From the NCBI GenBank assembly GCA_003994795.1, contig AP018269.1, forward strand, positions 1,925,346 to 1,989,345: a stretch of 64,000 nt of DNA. The letters run 5' to 3'. Below the pieces are notes generated by a model. That model worked only from the letters and a program-made list of their open reading frames with translations. It had not been told where the DNA came from and made no database searches. Origin of the DNA: Cylindrospermum sp. NIES-4074 (lineage in GTDB: Bacteria; Cyanobacteriota; Cyanobacteriia; Cyanobacteriales; Nostocaceae). Position numbers and translations under genes: made by a program. Shown piece after piece: positions 53,701 through 62,700 of this stretch. Position 1 is the stretch's first letter. Every line of letters begins with the position of its first letter.

Positions 53701-53754
53701 TAAGGTTTGGATGAGTTGTTCAGCTAACTGTTGTTGGGAAAACGCTGATGGCAT
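50704..53754 (-). CDS. C39 peptidase / ABC exporter with cNMP-binding-like domain
   Basis: 1016 residues. One or two cyclic-nucleotide-binding-like domains (about 35-120 and 150-235), active-type C39 peptidase (about 300-430) with Cys314 in SDCGAACL, His387 in GKHYIVV and Asp403 in VGDPAIG, transmembrane domain (about 445-735), then ATPase with GRSGSGKTT, LSGGQRQRLAIARAL, LLVLDEATSHLD and AHRLS. It should cut leaders after the double glycine and export the core. Precursors with matching leaders are at 40.1-42.8 kb, the obvious substrates. Upstream HTH gene ends 21 bases before its start; hlyD follows. Confidence 0.95.
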   Translation of the reverse strand: MPSAFSQQQLAEQLIQTLGESLSDREIKACVKAGEIIEPPIAKQFWQASAAQPGIYIILTGKVRLLDSLNNLITTLSPGASFGELTLFPEEEFSPYVARASANLKLCYLPQEVLQEVFGTSSSIRSRLLTRAELWDALLLCCQNSLVSQNSSVEEMFKALFLFTRHHLETGSISSKLTQDTKLWLLRRGELQHSDGLRITPGNIYVNPQQGNWQVTQKAIAYSLPHADWQTALQHWPQLAELSDFQTRQTATVSQQPETVSRNIIPFPQATPEQQPQPHKRRNYFPNPAVRAGHWWQRVTKRYPFFEQQSASDCGAACLVMISRYWGKSLSVNRLRDLTNMSRSGASMRSLTAAAESIGFATRPVKASFDKFAQQPLPAIAHWDGKHYIVVFEINKKQVIVGDPAIGQRNLSIGEFKATWTGYALLLQPTGLLKETPEASTPFWQLFDLVKPHSQVLLEVFVASMLIQVFGLITPLFTQLLLDRVIVQGSTLTLNAVGLGLLIFGLFRIAINGLRQYLLDHTANRIGVALLVGFIKHTFRLPLSFFESRYVGDIVSRVQENQKIQRFLTGEALSISLDLMTVFVYLGLMFWYSPAMAWLTLAIVPPYLLLAIIATPFLRRINREVFNASANENSYLIQALTGIASIRSMAIEQTVRWHWEGLLNILTKKSFSGQVIGNQLQIFSSTIQSVANTGLLWFGAWLVIQNQLTIGQLVAFNMLLGNVIQPFQRLIVLWNQLQEVMISTERINDVLEAEPEEDLEQQPRQSLPMFRGQIRFNNVTFRYHPESDINVLENLSFEIKAEQTVAVVGRSGSGKTTLSKLILGLYLPTDGKVLIDNQDITSVSLQSLRSQIGVVDQDTFLFGGTIRENISIAHPEASLPEIMEAARLAGADEFIQRMPMGYETQIGEGGGMLSGGQRQRLAIARALLGDPRLLVLDEATSHLDSESERIIQTNLKKILKGRTSLIIAHRLSTVRHADLILVLDRGVLVESGTHEELITKRGHYFYLNQQQLAATG

Positions 53755-53775
53755 TTCCTTACCTCCAAAACACTA

Positions 53776-54375
53776 TTAGTTATTGGTCTGAATCAGATTG
53801 AATGACCAATCGAAACTAGGTTTAGAGCTAGATTGCAAATCGCCAATCGTAATGCCAGCATCTTTAGAATGCTCAGTTGCTTGTGGAGAGGCAGTTTTGG
53901 GCTTTGTGGAAAGCCCCATTTGCTTGAGCAGCCGATTTATATGGCGATCGCTAATTTCAATGCCAAATTCACTTGCTAAATGTTTGCTTAACCACTGCGC
54001 TGTCCAGTAACTAAAAGCATAGCCATATTCACGCGGGCTATGACTCACCAACTCCTTCAACCGTTCAATATATTGATGATTAACAGTCTTTGGTCTACCA
54101 ATCGGCCGCTCATTCCACTTGTGCGCCAAACCCGCTTGCGCGACACCAATCCAGTACCGCGCCATCTCCTGAGAACAACCTAAAATGTCACAGATTTGGC
54201 TTTGGGTTTTACCCATATCTGCTAACAACATAATTTCAATCCGCCGCCGATATTCTGGCTGTAAATTAGCCCCCAAACTTTTTAACAACGCCTTGCGTTG
54301 AAAAGGTGTTAAAAACTTGCTTTCCTCTGTGTTATAACTGTCAAAAGCTTTGTCTTGACTAGAAGAGTATGACAT
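53776..54375 (-). CDS. HTH regulator derived from IS630-type transposase N-terminus
   Basis: 199 residues from ATG 54375 (the frame opens at 54423). Two consecutive DNA-binding domains as in IS630/Tc1 transposases: EYRRRIEIMLLADMGKTQSQICDILGCSQEMARYWIG and the winged unit YGYAFSYWTAQWLSKHLASEFGIEISDRHINRLLKQMG. The catalytic DDE part is missing and the remaining 45 residues are Ser/Lys/Asp-rich. It is likely a domesticated regulator of the exporter gene 21 bases downstream. Similar proteins beside C39 exporters are known to me from cyanobacteria. Confidence 0.8.
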   Translation of the reverse strand: MSYSSSQDKAFDSYNTEESKFLTPFQRKALLKSLGANLQPEYRRRIEIMLLADMGKTQSQICDILGCSQEMARYWIGVAQAGLAHKWNERPIGRPKTVNHQYIERLKELVSHSPREYGYAFSYWTAQWLSKHLASEFGIEISDRHINRLLKQMGLSTKPKTASPQATEHSKDAGITIGDLQSSSKPSFDWSFNLIQTNN

Positions 54376-56022
54376 AATTTTTACCGTTTGCAGTCTACTG
54401 TTAAATTTGGGCAATGGCATCAATTGCAGATGTTGCTAAGATCCAGATGCAAAATGAATTAGCCTTATAAGGCTCATGAAGTATTTACATGAACTGTAAT
54501 TAATGCTGAGAATTTACCCCCTGGCTTTGTAAAAAACTAGAGAGTTATTTCTGCATTTCCTCAGATTTTGATAAATCAAAACTCGGCGTTAATAAACATC
54601 ACCTGATAGAGAGAATTGTCCAAAAAATTCAAGCTCATCATCTAACGTCTAGTTTTTTACATCCTGTACAATCTTGGTGAAAAACTTCACTTCCAGGTTG
54701 TTATAGTCAATAATTTGCCAGCAGTAGTAAGCATCCCTAAAAAAATATGCAGCGAATATAGCTGTTTTTTCCCTGATAACCAGCAATTTCTGGTAAAACA
54801 CCTAAAACCATTTTCATACTCACTGGTTAATCCCAATAATTTGAGATACCTTCCTGATATTTAGTACAACAATGGTATTCATTAAAACCATTTTCCCCCG
54901 GTTGATAATCACAGGAAAGTAATTTAGATCCTTTTCACAGTTCTAAGTTCGAGAATATTACTGAACTCTGCAATGCAGGTTCATAGTTCAACCTCCAAAT
55001 ATTTAAGTCAGTTAGGTTTTGATTACTAAAAGGAGGTTGAAAGCTGTTCCACAGATTGAAGCCTAAAAGTAGCTAAGGTCAGGTATGAGTGCAAATCTAT
55101 TTCTTACACTAGCCTAAGACTAGTATTTTCTCATCAGCAGATTTTGATAAATCTGAAATTATCTGTAAGAGAAGTTTTTAAACAAAGTGACAGTTCCTCA
55201 CTCTTTACCTTAATACACTGTTATTTAACAAGTTTGCTACATTTTGGTCAATAATTTTTATAATTTACAAAAGTTTTATCTAATCTTTATAATAGCTTAT
55301 TCAAAAATTAACAATTTCTTAGAAATATAAAAATGATAGCTCAATTATTAGTTAAACTGCTAAATTAGCTGATAATTTAAATTACTTATCAACCCAATCA
55401 TAGCAGTTAAAACTTATATTAATTGCACTAGCAAATGTATGAAAATCAAATAATATTCTCAATATCTACTAGTTATACATCTATCTCCAGTCATAAATAA
55501 AATCTCAATTTATTGATGCCTGACATATCTTCTGTCATCTCAACTGTATTTAAATCTATCTTTAGTAACAAACTACTATATCTTAGTAGGAAATATAGCC
55601 AAAAATCCTACTAATCACAACTGTATATCTAACCAAGGTTAAATGATTTATCCAGAGAATAATTATATCAACTTAAGACATATTAACTGTAACTGATAGC
55701 AGCACTCATAGCTTGCTATGAGTAGGCATCTGTAATTAGGTTAGATAGGGATACATACTGCTATCTATGTATTTGCTGGTGACAGGATTCCTCTAGCTGA
55801 AGACTGGTTTATTAAACAATTAAAAATTAAGAATTAAAAATTGTTTGCGTAGCGTCACCAAGTGAAGACTGTTTCCGACTTTTATTTCCACCCCGACTGT
55901 AGCAATATCGCCCAGGGTAACGCAAGCTACGTCTAGAAGTTCGCACTTAGCATTCCCGCAGGGTATAGGTATTAGTCCCTAACATCCTGATAAAAATTAG
56001 AGCAATATAACCGCTTCATCAC
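54376..56022. other. 1.6-kb AT-rich gene-free region
   Basis: No convincing ORF in six frames. Structures seen: tgtaaaaaactaga (54528-54541) with its perfect complement at 54648-54661, bounding 134 bases; ttcaacctcc/ggaggttgaa (about 54987-55041); actcatagc-tt-gctatgagt hairpin (55704-55723). It presumably holds the promoter of the HTH-exporter unit and may hide peptide genes too short to call. Confidence 0.45.
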
Positions 56023-56772
56023 CTATGATTTATCTGGCAATGAAGAATTCAGCAAATTCTCTAGCTCAGATGCTAGCCAATGCTGAAACATATTATTGAG
56101 AATTTCTTGATACCTCTCAGCTGTTAACTCAGCCGATAGGAACTCTTCAACCATAAAAAGATGATAACCTTGCTCGGTTTTCAAAGGGCCAATTAATTGT
56201 TTAGGAGGTTTACTAAATACAACAGCAGCTATATCTGGCTGGAGAGAAAACCGGTTAATTTTACCTTCATAACCACACTTATATCTGCGGTGCTCATCAA
56301 TATCATAAAGGTGAGCAGCCTGATAAAAACTTATTTCACCTTCTTCTATTTGATAAAAAAGCTCTTGAGCAAATTTTTCAGAGGAAACAATAATTTGATA
56401 GAGAACAACCTGCTCAAAATCCAGGCGATTTTGTAAAAAAACCTTTTTTACCTCTTGAGCAAACAACTCCTCAGCTAATTTTTGCGCCAGCAAGCTAGCA
56501 TAAATACCCATTTCCCAATCATGAGGAGTAACTAATTGATCTGCTAGCCATGCTAATGTATCTGTAGCCTTCTCTAATCGCTTCTCGCGCCGTATCCGAT
56601 CTGCTTCAGCTTCAATTTCTTCTACTGTTATACTGATACCTCTTTCATGAGCTACATGGCGAATCACTCTTTGAAATAAAATATTTTTGTATACTTCCTT
56701 CAAATTCATGTTGCTCTTAAGGAAGCTGATAATTTCCTCTGGTTCAATAACGATTTTTGCCAGGTCTTTCAT
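56023..56772 (-). CDS. Parvulin-like protein D
   Basis: 249 residues, no signal peptide. Helical N-terminal part (EEIISFLKSNMNLKEVYKNILFQRVIRHVAHERGISI), then VVLYQIIVSSEKFAQELFYQIEEGEISFYQAAHLYD... CGYEGKINRFSLQPDIAAVVF... GPLKTEQGYHLFMVEEFL. First active-site His replaced, terminal GYHL kept. It lies between the exporter operon and hetP; paralogous to proteins at 6415, 46026, and 47699. Confidence 0.85.
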   Translation of the reverse strand: MKDLAKIVIEPEEIISFLKSNMNLKEVYKNILFQRVIRHVAHERGISITVEEIEAEADRIRREKRLEKATDTLAWLADQLVTPHDWEMGIYASLLAQKLAEELFAQEVKKVFLQNRLDFEQVVLYQIIVSSEKFAQELFYQIEEGEISFYQAAHLYDIDEHRRYKCGYEGKINRFSLQPDIAAVVFSKPPKQLIGPLKTEQGYHLFMVEEFLSAELTAERYQEILNNMFQHWLASELENLLNSSLPDKS

Positions 56773-56846
56773 AGATATTGATGTTTTTTACTCGTATGGT
56801 TAGGTATTTAGTTCACCCCTATGTGAGGCTGCACTAAATAAATCCC

Positions 56847-56874
56847 GTAGAGACGTTACATGTAACGTCTCTAC
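56847..56874. repeat. Perfect 28-bp palindrome (dispersed element)
   Basis: gtagagacgttaca followed by its exact reverse complement. Imperfect relatives at 3671-3710, 35781-35815 and 50471-50497. It lies 75 bases upstream of parvulin-like gene D. Confidence 0.8.
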
Positions 56875-57111
56875 AGTCAGGAATAAAGCGCATCTTCATA
56901 AAGAAATGGTATTAGTCCACCTCTGCGGAATATTCTGCGTGAGGCTATCCACAATTTTTACACCCTACAATGATTTTAGGTATTTAGTACGTCTACTATA
57001 GAAATCATATTTAATTTTTGCAAAAACGACCTACTCCTTAAACTTCTAGAAACCTATTGTCTCATTGCCTCTTGCCTAATTGCTTAAATTATTTATTTTG
57101 TCTATAGGCAT

Positions 57112-57147
57112 AAAAAAATAGGAAGCTCAAAAACTTGAAGAGCTTCC
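57112..57147 (-). terminator. Strong rho-independent terminator on the - strand
   Basis: ggaagctc (57121-57128)/gagcttcc (57140-57147), loop 11, followed on the - strand by TATTTTTTTA. The transcript it ends must begin between hetP and here, or be hetP itself, which stops 790 bases upstream. Confidence 0.8.
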
Positions 57148-57269
57148 AGTATTTGCTGTATAAATTGCCAGTTTACACAGCATAGATAATCCTATTCGGG
57201 AGGAATAGGACGGTAATAATTGCAAGAGAAGCGTAAGAGCTATAAGTTCTACCAACCAAAATAATGATT

Positions 57270-57443
57270 TCACCGTAACCTTTCAATTTCCACGCCTGTT
57301 TGTGGTGCTAAACTTGAGCTTGTGAAACTGCCATCGGCACTATCTACAGTACAAGAAATTATCAAAGCTTTCAAAGTTTGGATCGGGGGAATCCACCGCT
57401 CCAATTTATATTTGCTTAGACTTTCTGGGAAAAGGAACCACCA
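57270..57443 (-). pseudogene. Small peptide-coding frame(s) without start codon
   Basis: Open frame of 57 codons ending in TGA at 57270-57272: ...SKYKLERWIPPIQTLKALII, then SCTVDSADGSFTSSSLAPQT and GVEIERLR. No ATG or GTG; only a TTG at 57404. Immediately upstream another frame ends TKTDDATVANGGSFSQKV-stop (stop at about 57419), similar in style (TVDSADGSF versus TVANGGSF). They may be decayed or frameshifted remains of tandem small-peptide genes; the terminator at 57112-57147 fits a transcript here. Not certain to be coding. Confidence 0.4.
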
Positions 57444-57934
57444 TTAGCAACGGTTGCATCGTCTGTCTTGGTTTAAGAATTATCTAATCCATGAAGCACT
57501 GACTGTGTTAGCAATCAGTTTGATATATCTCATGGTCAGAAATTAACATTGAATTTAATTGGTGCAAATGAATCTGCTTGCCAGGCACCTCGATTTAGGT
57601 TGTTATTTATAATCTATAGTATTTTATGTGTGTATATTTGCCACTTTGGCAGATTTTTACAGCTAATTATTGATTTCAGGAAAACCAGTTTAACTAAGGT
57701 TAACAGTGATTTGCTCCGAGCTTTTTCTATGATTTACTTAAAAAAACTTAGTATAAAAAATACAATTTAAGTATTTTATTCTGGTTTTGCATTTTGACTC
57801 CTTTGGTATTTCATTTGAGAATAAGGTTAATAAAAGCCATAGAAACCCGCCATGCTATGGAGTTGAAATCAGCATGACAGGCTATGACCTGCTCAATCAA
57901 CTTTGGAACAGTATCTATCGAGGCAATAGATGTT
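57444..57934. other. Non-coding region downstream of hetP
   Basis: AT-rich. An open frame at 57549-57770 on the + strand has no supporting features. An imperfect inverted repeat around 57850-57895 (gccatgctatgg... cagcatgacaggctatg) may end hetP transcription. Confidence 0.35.
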
Positions 57935-58390
57935 TTAAATAAATTCACAGAATTTCAAGGAATTATCTTGAGTTTTTTCTGAGTTTAATTGAGATTCGGG
58001 AGTTGGTTTGAGCAACTGCTGAGACATATAACCGCCACGGACTTCTGCTTTTTGCTTGCCAACCACTTCAAGATAAGCTAGGTCTTTCATTTTGCTTAAG
58101 CAGCTTGGGGGTAGATTACTATCACTTCTTTTGTCAGCAGCGGATTTGACAAGTTTGAGATTTTCGTTGTGTTGTGAGTTTGACCGGCTCATGCGGGAGT
58201 TTTCTTTGAGTAAGCGATTATAAGTGCGGTAAGGAATGTAATGTAGGGGATTATAGCCAACAAAGCGCAGCATTAAAACACAAGCCCAGGAATACTTTCC
58301 GGCAAGAATGGCTTCTACTACTTGGTCAAATTGTTCGGGGTGCATTTTCTTCTCTATGTGGCTACTCATGCGGGCAACATCTTGGTTCAT
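57935..58390 (-). CDS. hetP: HetP family heterocyst commitment protein
   Basis: 151 residues. The conserved N-terminal domain is complete: [20 protein letters not shown], then [29 protein letters not shown], the hallmark of HetP proteins that commit cells to heterocyst fate. The C-terminal 80 residues are polar and variable. In Anabaena hetP lies just downstream of hetC in the same direction, exactly as here (hetC ends at 59762). A weak agga ribosome site precedes the ATG. I regard it as hetP itself rather than a dispersed paralogue because of that position. Confidence 0.9.
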   Translation of the reverse strand: MNQDVARMSSHIEKKMHPEQFDQVVEAILAGKYSWACVLMLRFVGYNPLHYIPYRTYNRLLKENSRMSRSNSQHNENLKLVKSAADKRSDSNLPPSCLSKMKDLAYLEVVGKQKAEVRGGYMSQQLLKPTPESQLNSEKTQDNSLKFCEFI

Positions 58391-58506
58391 GGTGTTATTT
58401 ATCCTGAATGAAGTAAATTTGGGCTTGTTTGTGAGAGTGTGAGTCTTTTAATTGAGGTTTACAAACGGCTGAATAACCTTGGAGTTGCAGCAATTTGGGC
58501 TGCTAA

Positions 58507-58713
58507 CTAGGTAATTTTCTCTTTGGTTGGGGAAACCTTGAGTAAATGAGTTTTGGTCGTCAAGGCTCTTGGGGAGGCTGGTTTTGCTCTGGGGCTATTG
58601 GTGTCTGATCTGTGATTTACTTTCTTTTCTGTACACTTCCAGATCAGGTTTATCCCTGGACTACTTTCTTGGCTTGGGGTTTCGACTGTGTTTGACGTGA
58701 TGATTCTTTCCAT
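58507..58713 (-). CDS. Possible small protein between hetC and hetP
   Basis: 68 residues (MERIITSNTVETPSQESSPG, then INLIWKCTEKKVNHRSDTNS and a basic Ser/Thr/Pro/Lys tail). Supported only by a good agagg ribosome-binding site seven bases before the ATG. Composition is low-complexity and no family is recognised, so it may be the hetP leader region rather than a gene. Confidence 0.3.
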   Translation of the reverse strand: MERIITSNTVETPSQESSPGINLIWKCTEKKVNHRSDTNSPRAKPASPRALTTKTHLLKVSPTKEKIT

Positions 58714-59604
58714 GAGTTGACCTCTGATTAAACACTTGACTGTTTTGAATCAAGTCTGTTTACTGCTGTACCATATTTTTTGTGATCCCCTCCGCAGTTC
58801 CACAGCCCTCACCCGGTCTGATTGGTTGCTAGTAGAGCCGTCCGCTTTTGCTTGCTAGTGCATAAAAGGTGAAGATTTATCTGCTTTCTGTCTTTTAACT
58901 GGCATAACAAAAGTATCAACATAGCTTTTGGTAAATGCAGTTTTTCCTCTGGAATTTACCTAACCTAATTCAATTACTTTACCCTGATGACTTACCGTAT
59001 AACTTCTTGCTAATGAATTAGGAACTAATCCGTAAAATATTTTAAATTTTAATCTAGCTGAAAACTATTTTTCATCTTCGACCTTTCAGAGCAATAATCA
59101 TATTTATACTATTTTTTGCTGCTGATGTCACGCGCCAATTTAGTTGGCTTATAAGTTAATTTTACTCGACATCTTTGGATGGTTGGTTTTGGATTGTACT
59201 ACTTCATTTTCTATTAATTTGGCTGTTATTAAATAGGGGGTGACACCCCTCATTTTATCTTTTTCAGAGCCTAGATTATCTTAGACTTATTAGTAATTGT
59301 TGGCAATAGTTTTAACAGCAAAAGCTTATATAGAGAGGAATACAGGCAGAAAATGCCAGGCTGTAATCAGCGATAATTATTGAATTGGTGTTAATAAGTC
59401 ATTGATTTAAAATAGTTATCTACTTTATTGAACTTTCTAGGCAAGAGAGTTTATAAGCTACAACTTCTTTGGATAGTTTACAGCTAAATTGTCATGAATG
59501 TTGCAGAAATAGGAAAACAGTAGTCAAAGTTATTCAATTTGTGAAAAATTACTGTTTTATGGTATGATATATTAACTGGCATAGTCGCTATTATTCAAGA
59601 ACGC
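58714..59604. promoter_or_regulatory. hetC-hetP intergenic region
   Basis: About 0.9 kb of AT-rich DNA upstream of hetP. The long leader is expected to hold hetP promoter(s). I found no perfect GTA-N8-TAC site and no ORF. Confidence 0.45.
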
Positions 59605-59625
59605 AAAAAACCCCTTTAAGGGGCA
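59605..59625 (-). terminator. Rho-independent terminator of hetC
   Basis: On the - strand: GCCCC-TTAAA-GGGG followed by TTTTTTGC. 137 bases after the hetC stop, so hetP is probably transcribed separately. Confidence 0.8.
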
Positions 59626-59761
59626 AAATTAAAATAAAACTGTAGCGTAATTAACCGATTTAAAGTTATCTAATCTCTAATTAAGAATAAGTTAGTTTGC
59701 TAATTTTATTTAATAAAAATTACTCGATATTTTGGATGACGACCCGCTAAGTTAGATAAAA

Positions 59762-62700
59762 TTACGTTTTTAATTGCAGCTGGGCTAGGTGGGAATAAAA
59801 ACCACCATTTGCTATTAGTTCCTGGTGAGTGCCTTGTTCAATTAGGATACCTCTATCTAATACAAGGATACAGTCGGCATGGTACACGCTAGAGAGACGA
59901 TGGGAGATGATAAAGGTAGTGCGATGTTGGCTAATGCGAGTTAAGTTTGCTTGAAAAGAGCGTTCTGATTGAGTATCTAGGGCACTTGTCGCTTCATCCA
60001 AAATCAAAATTCCTGGGTTTGTGATCAGTGCGCGGGCGATCGCAATTTTTTGTTTTTGTCCACCAGAAAGCAGTAACCCACCTTCTCCCACAGGGGTGTT
60101 ATATGCCAAAGGCAACGCTGTAATGAATGTATGCGCCTCTGCTAACTTGGCAGATGCGATCGCCTGTTCTAAACTAAATTTTGGGCTAAACAAGGTGATA
60201 TTTTCTAAAATCGTGCCGGAAAACAGAAAACACTCCTGCGATACCAAGCCCAACTGAGTACGCAAAGATGCGGGCGAAACATCAGCAATATCATGGTCAT
60301 CAATCAAAATCCGCCCAGTGTGGGGACGATATAAACCAGCGAGTAATTTAACTAAAGTGCTTTTCCCAGAACCACTTTCGCCGACAATGCCTATAATTTG
60401 CTGGGGTTTCACCTGAAAAGTAATTTTTTGTAAAGTTTCGCCCTGGGCATCAGAATTGTAACTAAAAGACACATTCTCAAAATGCACCTCACCCCGAATT
60501 GCGGGGAGTACCAACAGTGATTGTTGAGGGTTGGTTTCTGGTGGAGAGTCCAAAACATCGTTCAGCCTCTCCAGGGAAATCAGCACTTCTTGGAACTCAT
60601 TCCATAATTCCACCAATGCTAAAACTGGGTTGATCACATTACCTGTCAGCATAGTAAAAGCGACAAAACGCCCCAGTGACATCTGCTGACTAATCACCAA
60701 ACTCGCCCCAAACCACAACACCACCGTAGTGCTGAAGTGATTTAGCAATCGGCTCATTAATTGCAAGTTCTTAGCTAGCTTCTGTCCACGCACCCGCGCC
60801 TGCACCATACTGATAAACTGTTCTTGCCAACGTTGCTGCAAGGGGACTTCAACCGCTGCGGCTTTAACGGTGGCGATACCAGTAATCATTTCTACTACTG
60901 AGGAATTTTGCTGTGCTGATGAAAGCAAAACTTCCCGCGTCACTTGCTTGAGTTTGATACTAGTGCCTAAAGTCAAAATTACAGCGGGTAAAATCAAACT
61001 CAGCACGAGAAGCGTGAGTTGCCAGTTATAGTAAGCCATCAAACCCAAATACATCGCCACCATCACCGCATCTAAAGTAGTGTTGATAGCTTGACGGGTG
61101 AGAAACATCTGTATTTTGCGGTTTTCCTGAACACGGCTAATAATGTCTTCTACTTGGCGTGAGGCGAAAAACTGCAAAGGTAACTGCAATGTGTGAGTAA
61201 TAAAATCACTCATCAAAGTCAAATCGATGCGGTTAGCGAAATAGTCCAGCAGCAGTTGACGCTGTGCTGTTAAAGCGATACGCCAGACGCCTAAGATAAA
61301 AAAGGCGATCGCTAAAACATTTAAGATAAAAAAGTCTTTCAGGGGAATTACTCGGTCGAGAATCACCTGAGTCAGTAAAGGAGTCACCACCCCAAAAACT
61401 GACACCAACACGGAAGCGAAAATGATTTGTTGGAGTAATGGCCGATATTGCCCCAATAGCTGCCAATAGCGATTTAGGGAAACATTCTCGCCCTTGATCA
61501 CGTCAAGCCCTTCAGTAGGATTTAACAGCAGAGCGTATCCTGTCCAGCCGGTTTCAAACTCTGAACGTGAGAGCCAACGCTTACCAATGGCTGGGTCAGA
61601 AATCAAAATGCGATCGCTTTTAACTTGCCAAACAACCACAAAATGAATTCCTTGCCAATGAGCAATCCAAGGGTTAGAATGCAATTCCAGCTTTCCCAAG
61701 CTCGCCCGCACAGGTAACACATCATATCCTAAAGTTTGGGCAGCGGCTTCTAAACCCTGGAGAGACACACCCGTTTGATCCACTCCTGCCAAATCACGCA
61801 GAGTGTTGAGGCTCGAACGCTGACCCCAAAATAGGTTAATCATTGCCAAACAAGCTGCCCCACAGTCTGAGGCGCTTTGTTGTTGAATAAAAGGATAGGA
61901 ACGCCAAGACCTAGCCTTGGTGGTACTTTGGGGTAACTCAATCTCTGCGGGAATGTCTAATTGTGGCAGTGGTGATTCAATTATCTGGGGCAGAGGATTT
62001 GGGGACATTTGCCAGTCGTTCTCAGCTTTGCCATCCTCCTGTTGTTCTTTTGCTGGTGGCGATTTGTAGTCAAGTAGCTGTGGTATCAAAACACTTGCTG
62101 ATTCCCAGTTAACTCTTGGCAGGTGGTAAACAGACAAATCTGTGGCGGCGATGCCCTCAATTGGTGTGATATCGGGATATCCCCAGCTTTGAGCTACAGT
62201 GGGGGACTGGATTTTGCCATTCCTCAGCCAATAACGTCCTGTGGTTGGCGGAGTTGCTGCTACCAAAGATGAGCCAGCACTAATCTTGGTTTCTGTCAAG
62301 TAAGGTAATAATTGCTGAAGAGTCAAGCTAGGCAATGAGCGTAACTCTGTATAAGCTTTAAAGAATATCAGCCCTTGTCGCTCAACGGCTAACGGCTGGA
62401 AATAGTTTTCTAAATTAGGTATGTGCTGTAACCATAGTTTCAGGGAGGAAAGGGAAATTTGCGCCACTGAACCGGCACTAGCGGCGATCGCGCGATATGG
62501 TAAAGGTTGATGATAAAATAAATGGTCTGCGCCAAAGGTTTGCTCTGCTAAAAGCAACTGAGTCGAAACTTCTCGCCCAGCAGTTGCATCAAACGCCAGC
62601 AACCGCACCCGACCTTGACAAACCAAATAAAGAAAATTGCTATTGTCGTCAATTTCTGCATCTAGATTGTAGTTAGTTAGCTCATCACCTAATTGAAACT

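Noticed and set aside
46819-54375. CRISPR-associated (cas) genes near the array
   Set aside because: All neighbouring genes were read: parvulin-like, HlyD, C39 ABC and HTH. None has Cas motifs, so the array is treated as orphan within the window.
57549-57770. 73-codon frame on the + strand
   Set aside because: No ribosome-binding site, AT-rich composition, hydrophobic and basic random-like product, opposite to the direction of all neighbours.
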